Below are positions 54,627 through 63,058 of a DNA stretch of 64,000 bases, piece after piece; the stretch's first letter is position 1; the number at the start of each line of letters is the position of its first letter. Position numbers and translations under genes: made by a program. The DNA is from an uncultured Flavobacteriales bacterium (GTDB taxonomy: Bacteria > Bacteroidota > Bacteroidia > Flavobacteriales > Crocinitomicaceae). The stretch covers positions 62,001-126,000 of the forward strand of contig CAMLFH010000006.1 of the NCBI GenBank assembly GCA_946479285.1, in the 5' to 3' direction. The notes under the pieces were generated by a model that made no database searches, had not been told where the DNA came from, and saw nothing but the letters and a program-made list of their open reading frames with translations.

Positions 54627-54647
54627 GCACGAGCTTGAATCTCGTGC
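54627..54647. repeat. Palindromic hairpin GCACGAG / CTCGTGC
   Basis: A 7-bp perfect stem with a 7-nt loop, in a 207-bp AT-rich gap. It has no T-run on the strand of the ABC transporter, so it is not a typical terminator there. Confidence 0.55.
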
Positions 54648-54662
54648 CGTTAGTTTTTTAGA

Positions 54663-56480
54663 TTACCCCAAATTGATTTGCATTCTCACCAAATCAGAAT
54701 ATGCTCCGCTGGTCGACATCAAATCACTGTGATTTCCGCTTTCAACAATTTGTCCATGCTGCAGTACCAAAATCTTATCGGCATTGCGAATAGTGCTTAA
54801 TCGGTGGGCGATAACAATACAAGTTCTTCCCTGCATCAATTTTTCCAATGCATCCTGAACCACGCGTTCAGATTCGGAATCCAATGCAGATGTAGCTTCA
54901 TCGAGAATCAAAATGGTTGGATTCTTCAAAATGGCACGGGCAATAGCAATACGCTGCTTTTGACCACCCGATAACTGAATTCCGCGATCTCCGACCTGCG
55001 TTTCAAATCCGTCAGGGAAACTCATGATAAATTCGTAAGCATTTGCCTGTTTTGCCGCATTAATAATGTCATCTTCGCTTGCTCCCGGTTTTCCGAATGC
55101 AATATTTTCGAAAATAGTTCCAGCAAATAACAAAACGTCTTGGGGAACGATGGCAATGTGCTCCCGCAGGTATTTAATGTCAATTGAATCGGCATTGGTG
55201 TCTCCAAAATAGATTGCTCCATTATTCACCTGGTAATAATTCAGTACCAGGGAAGAAATAGTGGTTTTCCCACCTCCTGAAGTTCCGACCAAAGCCAAAG
55301 TTTCGTTTCTGTTCAATTCAAAGGAAATTCCTTTCAGAACTTCGATCTCTGAACGTTGAGGATAGGAGAAACGAACGTTGTCAAAACGGATAGAACCATC
55401 AATTTCGGGTTTGTCGCTTCCTTTGAAAATTTCAGCTTCACTCAATTCATTAATAATGTCCATTAATTTTTCGGTTCCTCCAATGGTTTTCTGGATTCCC
55501 GAGTAAAAATCAGGTAATGAACCGATACTTGCAGCCATTAATAGTGTAACCATTAAGAACGAAAACAAATCGCCGTCACTTAATTCCGGATTTGCTCCCT
55601 GTGTCATCAAAAGTCCCTGCCAAACTATAAACACAATCGACCCAAACATGCAGAAAACCATGAATGAGATGAATAGACCTCTCCACATTCCGCTTTTGAT
55701 GTTCAAACGACGAATTTCTTCAATGGAAGTTTTAAATCGCTTTATGAGGAAGTTTTCGTTGGTGAATGCTTTGATATTACCAATCCCTGACAAAGATTCT
55801 TCTGCGATGGCATTGGATGTTGCTGTTTGGTCCTGGGCTTCTTTAGACAAACGTTTGATGAATCGTCCAAACAATACTGCTACGATCATAATAACAGGAA
55901 CCGTTGAAAGCATGATTAGCGACAATTTCCAGGATACAAAAGTCAGGTAGGCGATTCCACCCACAACCATTACTATTTGTCTAAAAAATTCTGCTACGGT
56001 AGTTCGAAGGGTTTCCTGGATCTGAGTAATGTCAGCTGAAAGTCTGCTCGTTAGTTCACCAACCGTATTTTTATTAAAGAAATCCATTGGAAGATGAAGC
56101 ATTTTTTGAAATACGTCATAACGTAAGTCCCGCAGTGCTTTTTCAGTAACATTAGTGAATAATACAACCCGGAAATAGCTGAAAATTGCCTGTCCGCCAA
56201 AAAGCGCAAATAATGTTACTGCAACTGTTGTAATATTAGACAAGTCAATTGCTTTTACAGCTTCCGCCATGCTTGTTTGGGAACCTGTACTCAACCCAAG
56301 TAATTGTCCCAGTAGAATAGGGAAGATAAGCCCAACAGATGTTGAGAGCACCAGGAAAATCCAACCGATCCCATATTCAAAACGATAAGGTTTCAAATAA
56401 TGGAAAAGTTTGCGTGCTTTTTTATAGCTTTCACGTGTTAATTGAATCTTTTCTTTCTTAGCTTGCTTTGGTCGCAACAT
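54663..56480 (-). CDS. ABC transporter with fused permease and ATPase (MsbA-like exporter)
   Basis: A 605-residue half-transporter: six membrane helices (about residues 30-330), then an ATPase domain with Walker A GTSGGGKTT, the signature LSGGQKQRIAIARAIL, Walker B ILILDEATSALD and a switch His in IVIAHRLSTIRNADKI. Two copies form an exporter. The sequence fits the MsbA/lipid A or multidrug (BmrA-like) subfamily; the substrate cannot be told. Divergent from rpmH. Confidence 0.9.
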   Translation of the reverse strand: MLRPKQAKKEKIQLTRESYKKARKLFHYLKPYRFEYGIGWIFLVLSTSVGLIFPILLGQLLGLSTGSQTSMAEAVKAIDLSNITTVAVTLFALFGGQAIFSYFRVVLFTNVTEKALRDLRYDVFQKMLHLPMDFFNKNTVGELTSRLSADITQIQETLRTTVAEFFRQIVMVVGGIAYLTFVSWKLSLIMLSTVPVIMIVAVLFGRFIKRLSKEAQDQTATSNAIAEESLSGIGNIKAFTNENFLIKRFKTSIEEIRRLNIKSGMWRGLFISFMVFCMFGSIVFIVWQGLLMTQGANPELSDGDLFSFLMVTLLMAASIGSLPDFYSGIQKTIGGTEKLMDIINELSEAEIFKGSDKPEIDGSIRFDNVRFSYPQRSEIEVLKGISFELNRNETLALVGTSGGGKTTISSLVLNYYQVNNGAIYFGDTNADSIDIKYLREHIAIVPQDVLLFAGTIFENIAFGKPGASEDDIINAAKQANAYEFIMSFPDGFETQVGDRGIQLSGGQKQRIAIARAILKNPTILILDEATSALDSESERVVQDALEKLMQGRTCIVIAHRLSTIRNADKILVLQHGQIVESGNHSDLMSTSGAYSDLVRMQINLG

Positions 56481-56559
56481 CTTTTGCTAGTTTTGTAGCA
56501 CAAAAGTAATAGGGCATAGACTTAAACAAACTTTTTTTTCGATTATTTTCTATTAAAAC

Positions 56560-56589
56560 TTGAAAAATTAGAAAATCTACCTATCTTTG
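56560..56589 (+). promoter_or_regulatory. rpmH: Promoter of rpmH: TTG-N19-TATCTTTG
   Basis: A -33 TTG at 56560-56562 and a -7 TATCTTTG at 56582-56589, separated by exactly 19 bp. This is the full Bacteroidota housekeeping-sigma consensus, and the best match in this window. Transcription should begin near 56596, giving a leader of about 70 nt. Confidence 0.8.
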
Positions 56590-56664
56590 CACCCCATTCT
56601 GACAAATGTCTGACATTTCAGGAATTTAAGAAGCAATAAAGAACATTCGAATAAAGCATAGATC

Positions 56665-56823
56665 ATGAAAAGAACGTTTCAACCGTCTGTAAGAAAGAGA
56701 AGAAATAAGCACGGATTCCGCAGCCGTATGGCAACTAAGAACGGACGTAAAGTATTAGCTGCACGTCGTGCTAAAGGCCGTAAAAAATTGACAGTTTCTG
56801 ACGAAGGTTTCCACAAGCGTTAA
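56665..56823 (+). CDS. rpmH: 50S ribosomal protein L34
   Basis: A 52-residue basic protein, [18 protein letters not shown] then [20 protein letters not shown]. This is the universal L34 sequence with a short C-terminal extension common in Bacteroidota. It is small and easily missed. The rpmH promoter lies upstream and a terminator just downstream, so it is monocistronic; the usual rnpA/dnaA neighbours are not here. Confidence 0.97.
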   Translation: MKRTFQPSVRKRRNKHGFRSRMATKNGRKVLAARRAKGRKKLTVSDEGFHKR

Positions 56824-56852
56824 TAGCCTGTAAATCTTTATTAAAGATATCG

Positions 56853-56888
56853 ACCATCTTTTCGTTTATACGGAGAGATGGTTTTTTT
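56853..56888 (+). terminator. Rho-independent terminator of rpmH
   Basis: Arms ACCATCT and AGATGGT followed by seven T, 29 bp after the stop. Confidence 0.85.
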
Positions 56889-56915
56889 ATGCCGTATGGT
56901 TTGCTTTATAAGCCT

Positions 56916-56946
56916 AAAAAAGGCCGTCCGTAAATGGACGACCTTC
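56916..56946 (-). terminator. Terminator of the small lipoprotein gene at 56969
   Basis: On the minus strand AGGTCGTCC and GGACGGCCT (one wobble pair) with a 6-nt loop and a trailing T-run. Confidence 0.8.
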
Positions 56947-56968
56947 AATAAGAATGTTTGATTAACTC

Positions 56969-57208
56969 TTAGTTAGCTGTACATGTGCGTACACTTCCGT
57001 CATAAGTTTTATAAACTCCGGATTCGTATTTATCACACTCTGATTGTTTGTCTTTTTTCTTAGCAACAATCGGATAAGACTCAGAACCATCGTAATCAAC
57101 GAATTCATCCTGGTAAGTCTCAGTACAGTTACAAGAATAAGTTTTTTTACAAGATGTAGCAACAAGGCTCAGACCCGCTGCGCAAATGATTAAAGCAATT
57201 GCTTTCAT
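56969..57208 (-). CDS. Small cysteine-containing lipoprotein
   Basis: A 79-residue protein with lipobox VATSC (Cys20), followed by SCNCTETYQDEF and two further cysteines in the C-terminal half. After lipidation four cysteines remain, enough for two disulfides. It ends RTCTAN. Acidic and lysine-rich; no known family. Monocistronic with its own terminator. Confidence 0.7.
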   Translation of the reverse strand: MKAIALIICAAGLSLVATSCKKTYSCNCTETYQDEFVDYDGSESYPIVAKKKDKQSECDKYESGVYKTYDGSVRTCTAN

Positions 57209-57356
57209 AATTTAGATGTATTTTAAGTTATTAAATCAGGGTCGAAAATAAGGATTTTTTTGACACTCATTCCTGTTTATCAAAAAAATCAAAAAAAGTT
57301 TAATAGTCCTCTTTTTTACATAGAATAGCTCTAAGTTTGTTCTCAAAAATAAACAC

Positions 57357-58376
57357 ATGGATTTCATTGATTTTCGTTCAGATACAGTTACCAGGCCTTC
57401 AAAGGAAATGCTTAACACCATGTTTAATGCTTCTGTCGGGGATGATGTTTATGGAGAAGATCCAACCGTAAATGAGTTACAGGAATATGCAGCACAGCTT
57501 TTTGGAAAGGAAGCAGCCTTGTTTTGCGCCAGTGGAACACAAACCAATCAGATTGCGATCAATATTCATGTGAAACCCGGCGGAGAAGTGATCTGCCACG
57601 AAGAAAGCCACGTTTATAAATACGAAGGTGGAGGAATCGCAAAGAATTCAGGTGCTTCTGTCCGCCTGCTTCCCGGAAATCGCGGGCGTTTGAAAGCTTT
57701 TGAAATTGAAAAATGGATCATGCCGGATGACATTCATTTCCCGGTTACTCAGCTGATTTCATTGGAAGACACTGCAAACCGGGGTGGAGGAGCAGTATAT
57801 GATTTCAGTGATATTGAAGAAATTGCCCGATTGGCAAAAACAAGCAACATTCCGCTTCATTTGGATGGAGCGCGTGTTTTCAATGCTTTGGCTGTGAACG
57901 GGATTGGAATAAAGAAATATGCTTCCCAATTTGATTCAATCTCCATTTGCCTGTCCAAAGGTTTGGGAGCGCCGGTTGGATCCTTGCTAGTTGGGACAAA
58001 AGAATTTATTCACCAGGCAAGAAGAGTGCGCAAAGTAATGGGTGGCGGAATGCGTCAGGCCGGTTTCTTGGCCGCAGCCGGATTATATGCACTAAAAAAT
58101 AATGTAGAACGCTTAACGCAAGACCACGCGAAAGCAAAAGAACTGGAAACCGCTTTTTTGAAATGTGACTGGGTTCAGACTGCTTTACCTGTCGAGACAA
58201 ATATTTTAGTTGTAATTTTGAAAGACGAAACGAAACGTGATCCAATCATTCGAAAATTCGAAGAAACAGGTGTGAAAGTTTCTGCCTTTGGACCCGGAAT
58301 GATCCGTTTAGTAACGCATTTGGACATCTCTCAGGAAAATGTTGCTTATACAATAGAACAACTAAAGAATATATGA
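57357..58376 (+). CDS. ltaE: Low-specificity L-threonine aldolase
   Basis: A 339-residue PLP enzyme of fold type I with FRSDTVTRPSKEM at the N-terminus, GDDVYGEDPTVNELQ, SLEDTANRGGGAVYD, LHLDGARVFNA and the PLP-lysine motif CLSKGLGAPVGSLLVG. It cleaves L-threonine (and beta-hydroxy amino acids) to glycine and acetaldehyde. Full length. The downstream lipoprotein has its preferred start 84 bp after the stop. Confidence 0.93.
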   Translation: MDFIDFRSDTVTRPSKEMLNTMFNASVGDDVYGEDPTVNELQEYAAQLFGKEAALFCASGTQTNQIAINIHVKPGGEVICHEESHVYKYEGGGIAKNSGASVRLLPGNRGRLKAFEIEKWIMPDDIHFPVTQLISLEDTANRGGGAVYDFSDIEEIARLAKTSNIPLHLDGARVFNALAVNGIGIKKYASQFDSISICLSKGLGAPVGSLLVGTKEFIHQARRVRKVMGGGMRQAGFLAAAGLYALKNNVERLTQDHAKAKELETAFLKCDWVQTALPVETNILVVILKDETKRDPIIRKFEETGVKVSAFGPGMIRLVTHLDISQENVAYTIEQLKNI

Positions 58377-58459
58377 GAAAAAGCGTAAGTCCGCCTCGGC
58401 GGAAAGACCATGTTACGACACTTACGAAGTATGCACAGCAGGTAAAGGTTAGTGCGAAA

Positions 58460-59116
58460 ATGAGATGGAAAATGCTCCCCGTCTTTTTTGCTTTGATGTT
58501 GTTTGTTTCCTGCAATGATCCCAAAGCCGATACGGTGAGTCTCAATGATATTTCACATACGTCCGATAAGTTTGATCACATTGACGACGATAAAAAAGAG
58601 GTGGAAATAAAAGATCAAAAACCCAAAACAGGTTATTTCCTGGCTGCTTTTGATTCTATCTACCAGGATGTATCCTGGTTTAAGGTTGACAGTTTATTGT
58701 TCCCGGATCGCTTTGGCCCGTCGAAAATGGAAAAATGGTACTTGTTGTCTTCGAAAGACAGTATTGTGGCGCTTCATTATGAATTCAAGGATAGTTTGCG
58801 TACAAAGAATGCCTTTTTCAATTGGATTGATTGTTACGGGCCGAAATGTATTTCCTACCAGGTGGGTTCACCGTTTAAAAAACAAAGCAGAAACTCATTA
58901 TTCCTGATCGGTGCAAATCATTTGGTATACATGGAGTCGCAATTCCCTATTAAGTCGGAGGAATTGATCGGAATATTTAATGAGAAAAAGAAAGATCAAA
59001 ATTGGATCTATGTGCTGGAAATCCCCGGCAAAAAGAAAACCCGTTGGTCGACAGTAAAAGAAGGAGAGATCAAAGAATTAAAAAGACAACAGGATATTAA
59101 GACATCAGGACTTTAA
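58460..59116 (+). CDS. Hypothetical lipoprotein
   Basis: The ATG at 58460 is preferred because it starts a lipoprotein signal with lipobox LFVSC; upstream in-frame starts read through a palindromic stretch (58384-58427, GTAAGT...ACTTAC). The 218-residue product has an acidic-lysine linker, then a beta-rich domain with GPSKMEKWYLLSSKD and CYGPKCISYQVG (two cysteines). The last eight residues, including DIKTSGL, are encoded by an intergenic-type repeat (59091-59150) that also supplies the stop. No known family. Confidence 0.65.
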   Translation: MRWKMLPVFFALMLFVSCNDPKADTVSLNDISHTSDKFDHIDDDKKEVEIKDQKPKTGYFLAAFDSIYQDVSWFKVDSLLFPDRFGPSKMEKWYLLSSKDSIVALHYEFKDSLRTKNAFFNWIDCYGPKCISYQVGSPFKKQSRNSLFLIGANHLVYMESQFPIKSEELIGIFNEKKKDQNWIYVLEIPGKKKTRWSTVKEGEIKELKRQQDIKTSGL

Positions 59117-59150
59117 GACAAAATTCAGTCTTAAGATCCTAAAATCTTAC
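59091..59150. repeat. Inverted repeat of ATTAAGACxTCAGGA syllables, copy 1
   Basis: The left arm GATATTAAGACATCAGGAC and following TTTAAGAC face GTCTTAAGATCCTAAAATC. The left arm lies inside the 3' end of the lipoprotein gene. A sister copy lies at 62884-62989. Confidence 0.65.
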
Positions 59151-59169
59151 TTTCCGAATATTAAAAGAA

Positions 59170-59499
59170 ATGAAAGTAGTAAACAGAGGATACATTTACG
59201 TAGAGCCAAAACAAGCCTTTTGTGATTGGGCAAAACAACACGATCCGGATTTTGATTTTGATGAATCAGATGATTTGGAGGGGAACTTATATTTGATTGA
59301 AGAAGATTTCTTTGAATACGAACCCCTGATCGAATCGCATTTTAAAAAGATCATGAAAAACGAATGCCTTGCGGTGGTGGATTCTGACGAGGATTATCCG
59401 AAGCCTACGCTGGAGTTGTTTTCAGAATGGTTCACCATTCGAATCGGGTCGAGTGTTTTTGATACACAAAAAACAGATTTGGAAAGTGACAAGTTATAA
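59170..59499 (+). CDS. Small acidic conserved hypothetical protein
   Basis: A 109-residue cytoplasmic protein, highly acidic (DFDFDESDDLEGNLYLIEEDFFEYEP), with aromatic residues at intervals. No domain recognised. It starts 53 bp after the previous stop, within or just beyond a repeat, and precedes the TonB receptor. The mixed helix-strand pattern suggests a small globular protein. Confidence 0.65.
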   Translation: MKVVNRGYIYVEPKQAFCDWAKQHDPDFDFDESDDLEGNLYLIEEDFFEYEPLIESHFKKIMKNECLAVVDSDEDYPKPTLELFSEWFTIRIGSSVFDTQKTDLESDKL

Positions 59500-59583
59500 A
59501 CTGCTTTTGACCGATTTCTGAAATCAATTCACCGATTTTAAATACCAATTTCTTTTTTTCGACCTAATTTAGTGCCGTAATTA

Positions 59584-61734
59584 ATGATTATGAAGTATTT
59601 ACTATTGCTTATAGGCTTGTTCCCAATGTATTTGATGGCACAGACTTCCATTGAAGGAACGGTGCTCAATCAAAGTGGAAAGCCTGTTTATTTGGCCACA
59701 GTTTTTGTGAAAGGAACTACTGACGGAGCTCAGACCGATGAAAAGGGTGTTTACAAACTAACCACCAAAATGACCGGAAAACAGCTCCTGGTTATTCGTG
59801 GAGATGAATTGGAAGAACAAACCATTGAGGTCAATCTGACGGGTGCTCCGTTAACTCAAAATATTAAAGTCCGGCAATCCAGAGCGATTGAAGAAGTCGT
59901 AATCTCTGCAGGTACAATGTCTGCTTCAAACGACAGGGCAGTAGCAATTCTGGATCCTTTGGATATTGTGACTACTGCCGGCGGACAGGGAGATATTGCA
60001 GGAGCAATTCAAACATTGCCGGGCGTACAGCGAAATGGAGGTGATCAAACCGGCTTGATGGTCCGTGGTGGAGATGTTAGTGAAACGTCTTTTATTGTAG
60101 ACGGATTAGTTGCTCAGAATGCTTTTGGAAGTTCCGTTCCGGGAGTAGCTCAAAGAACACGTTTCAATCCTTTCCAGTTCAAAGGAACTGCATTCAGTAC
60201 CGGTGGTTATACGGCTCGTTACGGACAGGCATTGTCTTCCGTTTTGGATTTAACTACCTTGGATCTGCCGGACCAAACCAATATCAATATCGGTGCAAAT
60301 TTTGCCGGAATTTTCCTCGGAGGTACAAAGTTAATGGAGAATCAAGCCGTTGAGTTTACCGGATATTATCAGAATTTGTCACCTTTTTTAGCCCTGGCAA
60401 AATCGAATGTGAAATTCTACGAAGCTCCGCAGGGATTCGGTGTTTCGGGCAGGTATGTAGCAAAGACTTCATCCAGAGGAATGTTTAAAATGACATTCAA
60501 TCAAACATACAATAGTTCGGGTCTCGAAATCCCCAATCCGGAAGTGGCCGGAGCAAGTATGCGTTTCGGGTTGAAAAATCAGAATACCTATGTGAATACG
60601 ACTTTTAAGAATTTCATCAGTGATAAATGGCTGTATTATGTAGGTTTTTCTTTAAGCAACAACGACGACGATATTACCTGGGACACACTTATTTCTACCC
60701 GAAATGACAGAAGAGTTCAGGGACGTGGAGAATTGATCTATACAGCCGGAAATCGTTTTAAAATGGTCATCGGATCTGAATTGCAGCACTTTCAATACAA
60801 ACAAACATTTGATGTGTTAAACGGGCAATTTACCGAGATGCTGAGTGCTGGTTACGTGGAAGCAGATATCATTCCGTTCCGGAATTTTGCAATCAAACCC
60901 GGAGTTCGTGCTGAATACTCGAAATTATTGGCGAAAGGGAATATTTCTCCACGTTTGGCAATGGCTATTAAAACGAGTAAAAATGGGCAGATTTCATTAG
61001 CATCCGGGTATTTCTACCAGCTTGCTTCTCCGAATTACCTCATGCAGGGTTACAAACCAGATTTCCAGGAAGCACTGCATTTAATGGCAAATTACCAGAT
61101 CATTGCCAAGAACCGTATTTTCCGCGTGGAAGGATATTATAAAGGGTATGATCAATTGATCCGCGAACAGGGAGTTCCTTACACACCAAATGCATTCCGT
61201 TTCAATTATGGAATGGTGGATAACAGCGGATCCGGTTATGCGCAGGGAATTGATGTCTTTTGGCGCGATAAAAAATCGATCAAGAACTTTGATTACTGGA
61301 TTTCATACAGTTTCATTGATACCAAGAGATTGTACCAGAACTATATAGATAAAGTAACTCCGGATTACGTTTCAGATCACAACCTGAATGTGGTGATGAA
61401 GTATTTTGCGACGAAACTGCAAACAAGCTTCTCGATGACCTACAGTTATGCAAGTGGAAGACCTTTTTACAATCCTGCAAATACTCGTTTTCTGGGTGAT
61501 CGTTCACCGGATTATCACAACCTGGCATTTACGGCAGCATATTTAACAACAATTAAAAAGATCTTTACTGTCTTTTATATTAGTTTAGACAATATTACCA
61601 ATCAGAAGAATGTGCTGGGATACAGATACAGTAATGACGGAAGCCAGAGATATGATGTGAAACCTCCGTTTTATTTCAACGTTTTCTTCGGATTCAACAT
61701 GTCGTTGAAAGAGTTTAACAAAGACGAAATTTAA
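59584..61734 (+). CDS. TonB-dependent outer-membrane receptor with carboxypeptidase-like N-domain
   Basis: A 716-residue protein with signal peptide (MIMKYLLLLIGLFPMYLMAQ; the ATG at 59590 is an alternative start). A CarboxypepD_reg-like beta domain (about 20-100, SIEGTVLNQSGKPVYLATVFVKG) precedes the plug (about 110-225, GAIQTLPGVQRNGG...LMVRGGDVSETSFIVDG) and a 22-strand barrel ending in FFGFNMSLKEF. It imports a large or scarce substrate with TonB energy. No SusD partner is present, so polysaccharide import is unlikely; metal or a cofactor is possible. Confidence 0.9.
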   Translation: MIMKYLLLLIGLFPMYLMAQTSIEGTVLNQSGKPVYLATVFVKGTTDGAQTDEKGVYKLTTKMTGKQLLVIRGDELEEQTIEVNLTGAPLTQNIKVRQSRAIEEVVISAGTMSASNDRAVAILDPLDIVTTAGGQGDIAGAIQTLPGVQRNGGDQTGLMVRGGDVSETSFIVDGLVAQNAFGSSVPGVAQRTRFNPFQFKGTAFSTGGYTARYGQALSSVLDLTTLDLPDQTNINIGANFAGIFLGGTKLMENQAVEFTGYYQNLSPFLALAKSNVKFYEAPQGFGVSGRYVAKTSSRGMFKMTFNQTYNSSGLEIPNPEVAGASMRFGLKNQNTYVNTTFKNFISDKWLYYVGFSLSNNDDDITWDTLISTRNDRRVQGRGELIYTAGNRFKMVIGSELQHFQYKQTFDVLNGQFTEMLSAGYVEADIIPFRNFAIKPGVRAEYSKLLAKGNISPRLAMAIKTSKNGQISLASGYFYQLASPNYLMQGYKPDFQEALHLMANYQIIAKNRIFRVEGYYKGYDQLIREQGVPYTPNAFRFNYGMVDNSGSGYAQGIDVFWRDKKSIKNFDYWISYSFIDTKRLYQNYIDKVTPDYVSDHNLNVVMKYFATKLQTSFSMTYSYASGRPFYNPANTRFLGDRSPDYHNLAFTAAYLTTIKKIFTVFYISLDNITNQKNVLGYRYSNDGSQRYDVKPPFYFNVFFGFNMSLKEFNKDEI

Positions 61735-61743
61735 TTATAGACC

Positions 61744-62391
61744 ATGAAACAAGTAATCTTAACAGTGATTTTGGCATTTACACTTCAAGCAAATGCACAG
61801 GATGAGATCAAGAAGGAACTAGGGCCGATTTGTGCTACCTTCGATTCTACTTACACATTAGAAGGATGGAAAGCGAAATCAGAGCAATTGGCTTTGGTGA
61901 AGGCAAAATATCCGGAAAATTGGATGCCGGCGTACTATTTTGCATATTCCTGCATTCAAATGTCGTATTTCGAAACAGTGTTGACTCTTAAAGACGCTTT
62001 GGTGGACAACGCAGAAGAACAAATGGGTAAAATAGAAGATTGTCCGCTAAAGGATGAGGTTCATATCATGAAAGCGATGATTGCAAATGCACGAATTGGT
62101 GCAGATCCGGAAAATCGCTGGAAGAAATACGGACCTATTTTTGACGAGAACCTCAAAGCTGCAAAAGTGATCAATGAAAACAATCCGCACATTTATTTAC
62201 TGAAAGGAATTTCAACTTTCTACACACCAAAAATGTTTGGCGGCGGTGCTAAAAATGCACAGACTTATTTCGACAAAGCAAAAGCAAAATACGATCTGAT
62301 TACCTACACAGATGTGGATAAACCGTATTGGTGGGGAAGAAGTACATGCAATTATTTCTTTGGGGAAATCGCTAAGGAATTGAATAAATAA
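61744..62391 (+). CDS. Secreted TPR-like protein next to the TonB receptor
   Basis: A 215-residue product with a signal peptide (MKQVILTVILAFTLQANAQ) and helical repeats of TPR kind (EGWKAKSEQLALVKAKYPENW, then IYLLKGISTFYTPKMFGGGAKNAQTYF). It starts 9 bp after the TonB receptor stop and is probably co-transcribed, so it may be a periplasmic accessory of that receptor. A family of similar proteins follows TonB receptors in Bacteroidota. Confidence 0.75.
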   Translation: MKQVILTVILAFTLQANAQDEIKKELGPICATFDSTYTLEGWKAKSEQLALVKAKYPENWMPAYYFAYSCIQMSYFETVLTLKDALVDNAEEQMGKIEDCPLKDEVHIMKAMIANARIGADPENRWKKYGPIFDENLKAAKVINENNPHIYLLKGISTFYTPKMFGGGAKNAQTYFDKAKAKYDLITYTDVDKPYWWGRSTCNYFFGEIAKELNK

Positions 62392-62392
62392 T

Positions 62393-62434
62393 AAAAAGCG
62401 TAGGCACGCGATGCGTCACGTGCCTACGCTTTTT
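62393..62434. terminator. Bidirectional terminator containing 28-bp palindromic element, copy 4
   Basis: Arms AAAAAGCGTAGGCACG and CGTGCCTACGCTTTTT form 16 perfect pairs around a 10-nt loop. The core 62400-62427 is the 28-bp REP-like element. The right arm includes the TAG stop of the CYTH gene. Confidence 0.9.
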
Positions 62435-62876
62435 CGATCAATTTCGAATTGTAATACTGCACATCCGAACTAACCTCTTTTTCAATCCATCCGGGAAGTT
62501 CAAATTCTTCCTCTTCAGATTCCAGTTCGATCTCTGCAATTTTTAAACCTTCCAGCTTGCCGTGGAAAATATCGATTTCCCATTTCTTTTCTCCTACAAT
62601 CAATTCGTAACGCTCTTTATCGAGCACTTTCGCGCAAAAATTAGCCAATAGCTGATTGGCATCTTCAAATGGGATCTGATATTCGTATTCATCTCTTGAA
62701 ATGCCCACCGTTTTTCCTTTAATGGTCAAATAGCCTTTTTCACCTTTCGTGCGTACACGAACTGTTTTCCCATCATTGTCCGAAATATAACCTTGTCGGA
62801 TCTTTTTGGATTGAAGGTATTTGACAACTTCTGAAATGGTATCACTTACCAGGTATTTCCGTTCAATTTCTTTCAT
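62424..62876 (-). CDS. CYTH-domain protein
   Basis: A 150-residue cytoplasmic protein with the CYTH/triphosphate tunnel motif ExExK as MKEIERKYLV, then VRVRTKGEKGYLTIKG, YELIVGEKKWEIDIFHGKLEGLKIAEIELESEEE with paired acidic and basic residues lining the tunnel. CYTH proteins hydrolyse triphosphates or inorganic polyphosphates. The last codons (GAAAAAGCGTAG on the minus strand) lie in a palindromic terminator arm, which supplies the stop. Monocistronic. Confidence 0.88.
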   Translation of the reverse strand: MKEIERKYLVSDTISEVVKYLQSKKIRQGYISDNDGKTVRVRTKGEKGYLTIKGKTVGISRDEYEYQIPFEDANQLLANFCAKVLDKERYELIVGEKKWEIDIFHGKLEGLKIAEIELESEEEEFELPGWIEKEVSSDVQYYNSKLIEKA

Positions 62877-62883
62877 TTTTATA

Positions 62884-62989
62884 AGAGATATTAAGACTTC
62901 AGGATTTTAAGGTGTAAGACTCTAAATGTTGCTTAAATGCAAATCGAAGTCTTAATATCCGGATGTCCTAACATCCTAAAGTCTCTTTA
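62884..62989. repeat. Inverted repeat of ATTAAGACTTCAGGA syllables, copy 2
   Basis: Left AGAGATATTAAGACTTCAGG and TTTTAAGGTGTAAGACTC face GAAGTCTTAATATCCGG and CTAACATCCTAAAGTCTCT. It fills most of the 182-bp gap before the last gene. Confidence 0.65.
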
Positions 62990-63046
62990 AAAATACGATA
63001 GATTTTGGAAAAAGACCCTGCTGTCCTCTAAACCGAACGATTATAT

Positions 63047-63054
63047 TATCTTCG
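63047..63054 (+). promoter_or_regulatory. -7 promoter-like element TATCTTCG, 4 bp before the start codon
   Basis: One base off TAnnTTTG and only 4 bp from the ATG at 63059, again suggesting a leaderless transcript. Confidence 0.45.
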
Positions 63055-63058
63055 TACA

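Noticed and set aside
54627..54647. The GCACGAG hairpin considered as terminator of the ABC transporter gene
   Set aside because: On the minus strand the stem is followed by an A-rich stretch, not a T-run, so it is listed only as a hairpin repeat.
58373..58459. Start of the lipoprotein at 58373, overlapping the threonine aldolase stop
   Set aside because: The frame runs through a palindromic GTAAGT...ACTTAC stretch and would leave the lipobox 45 residues from the N-terminus.
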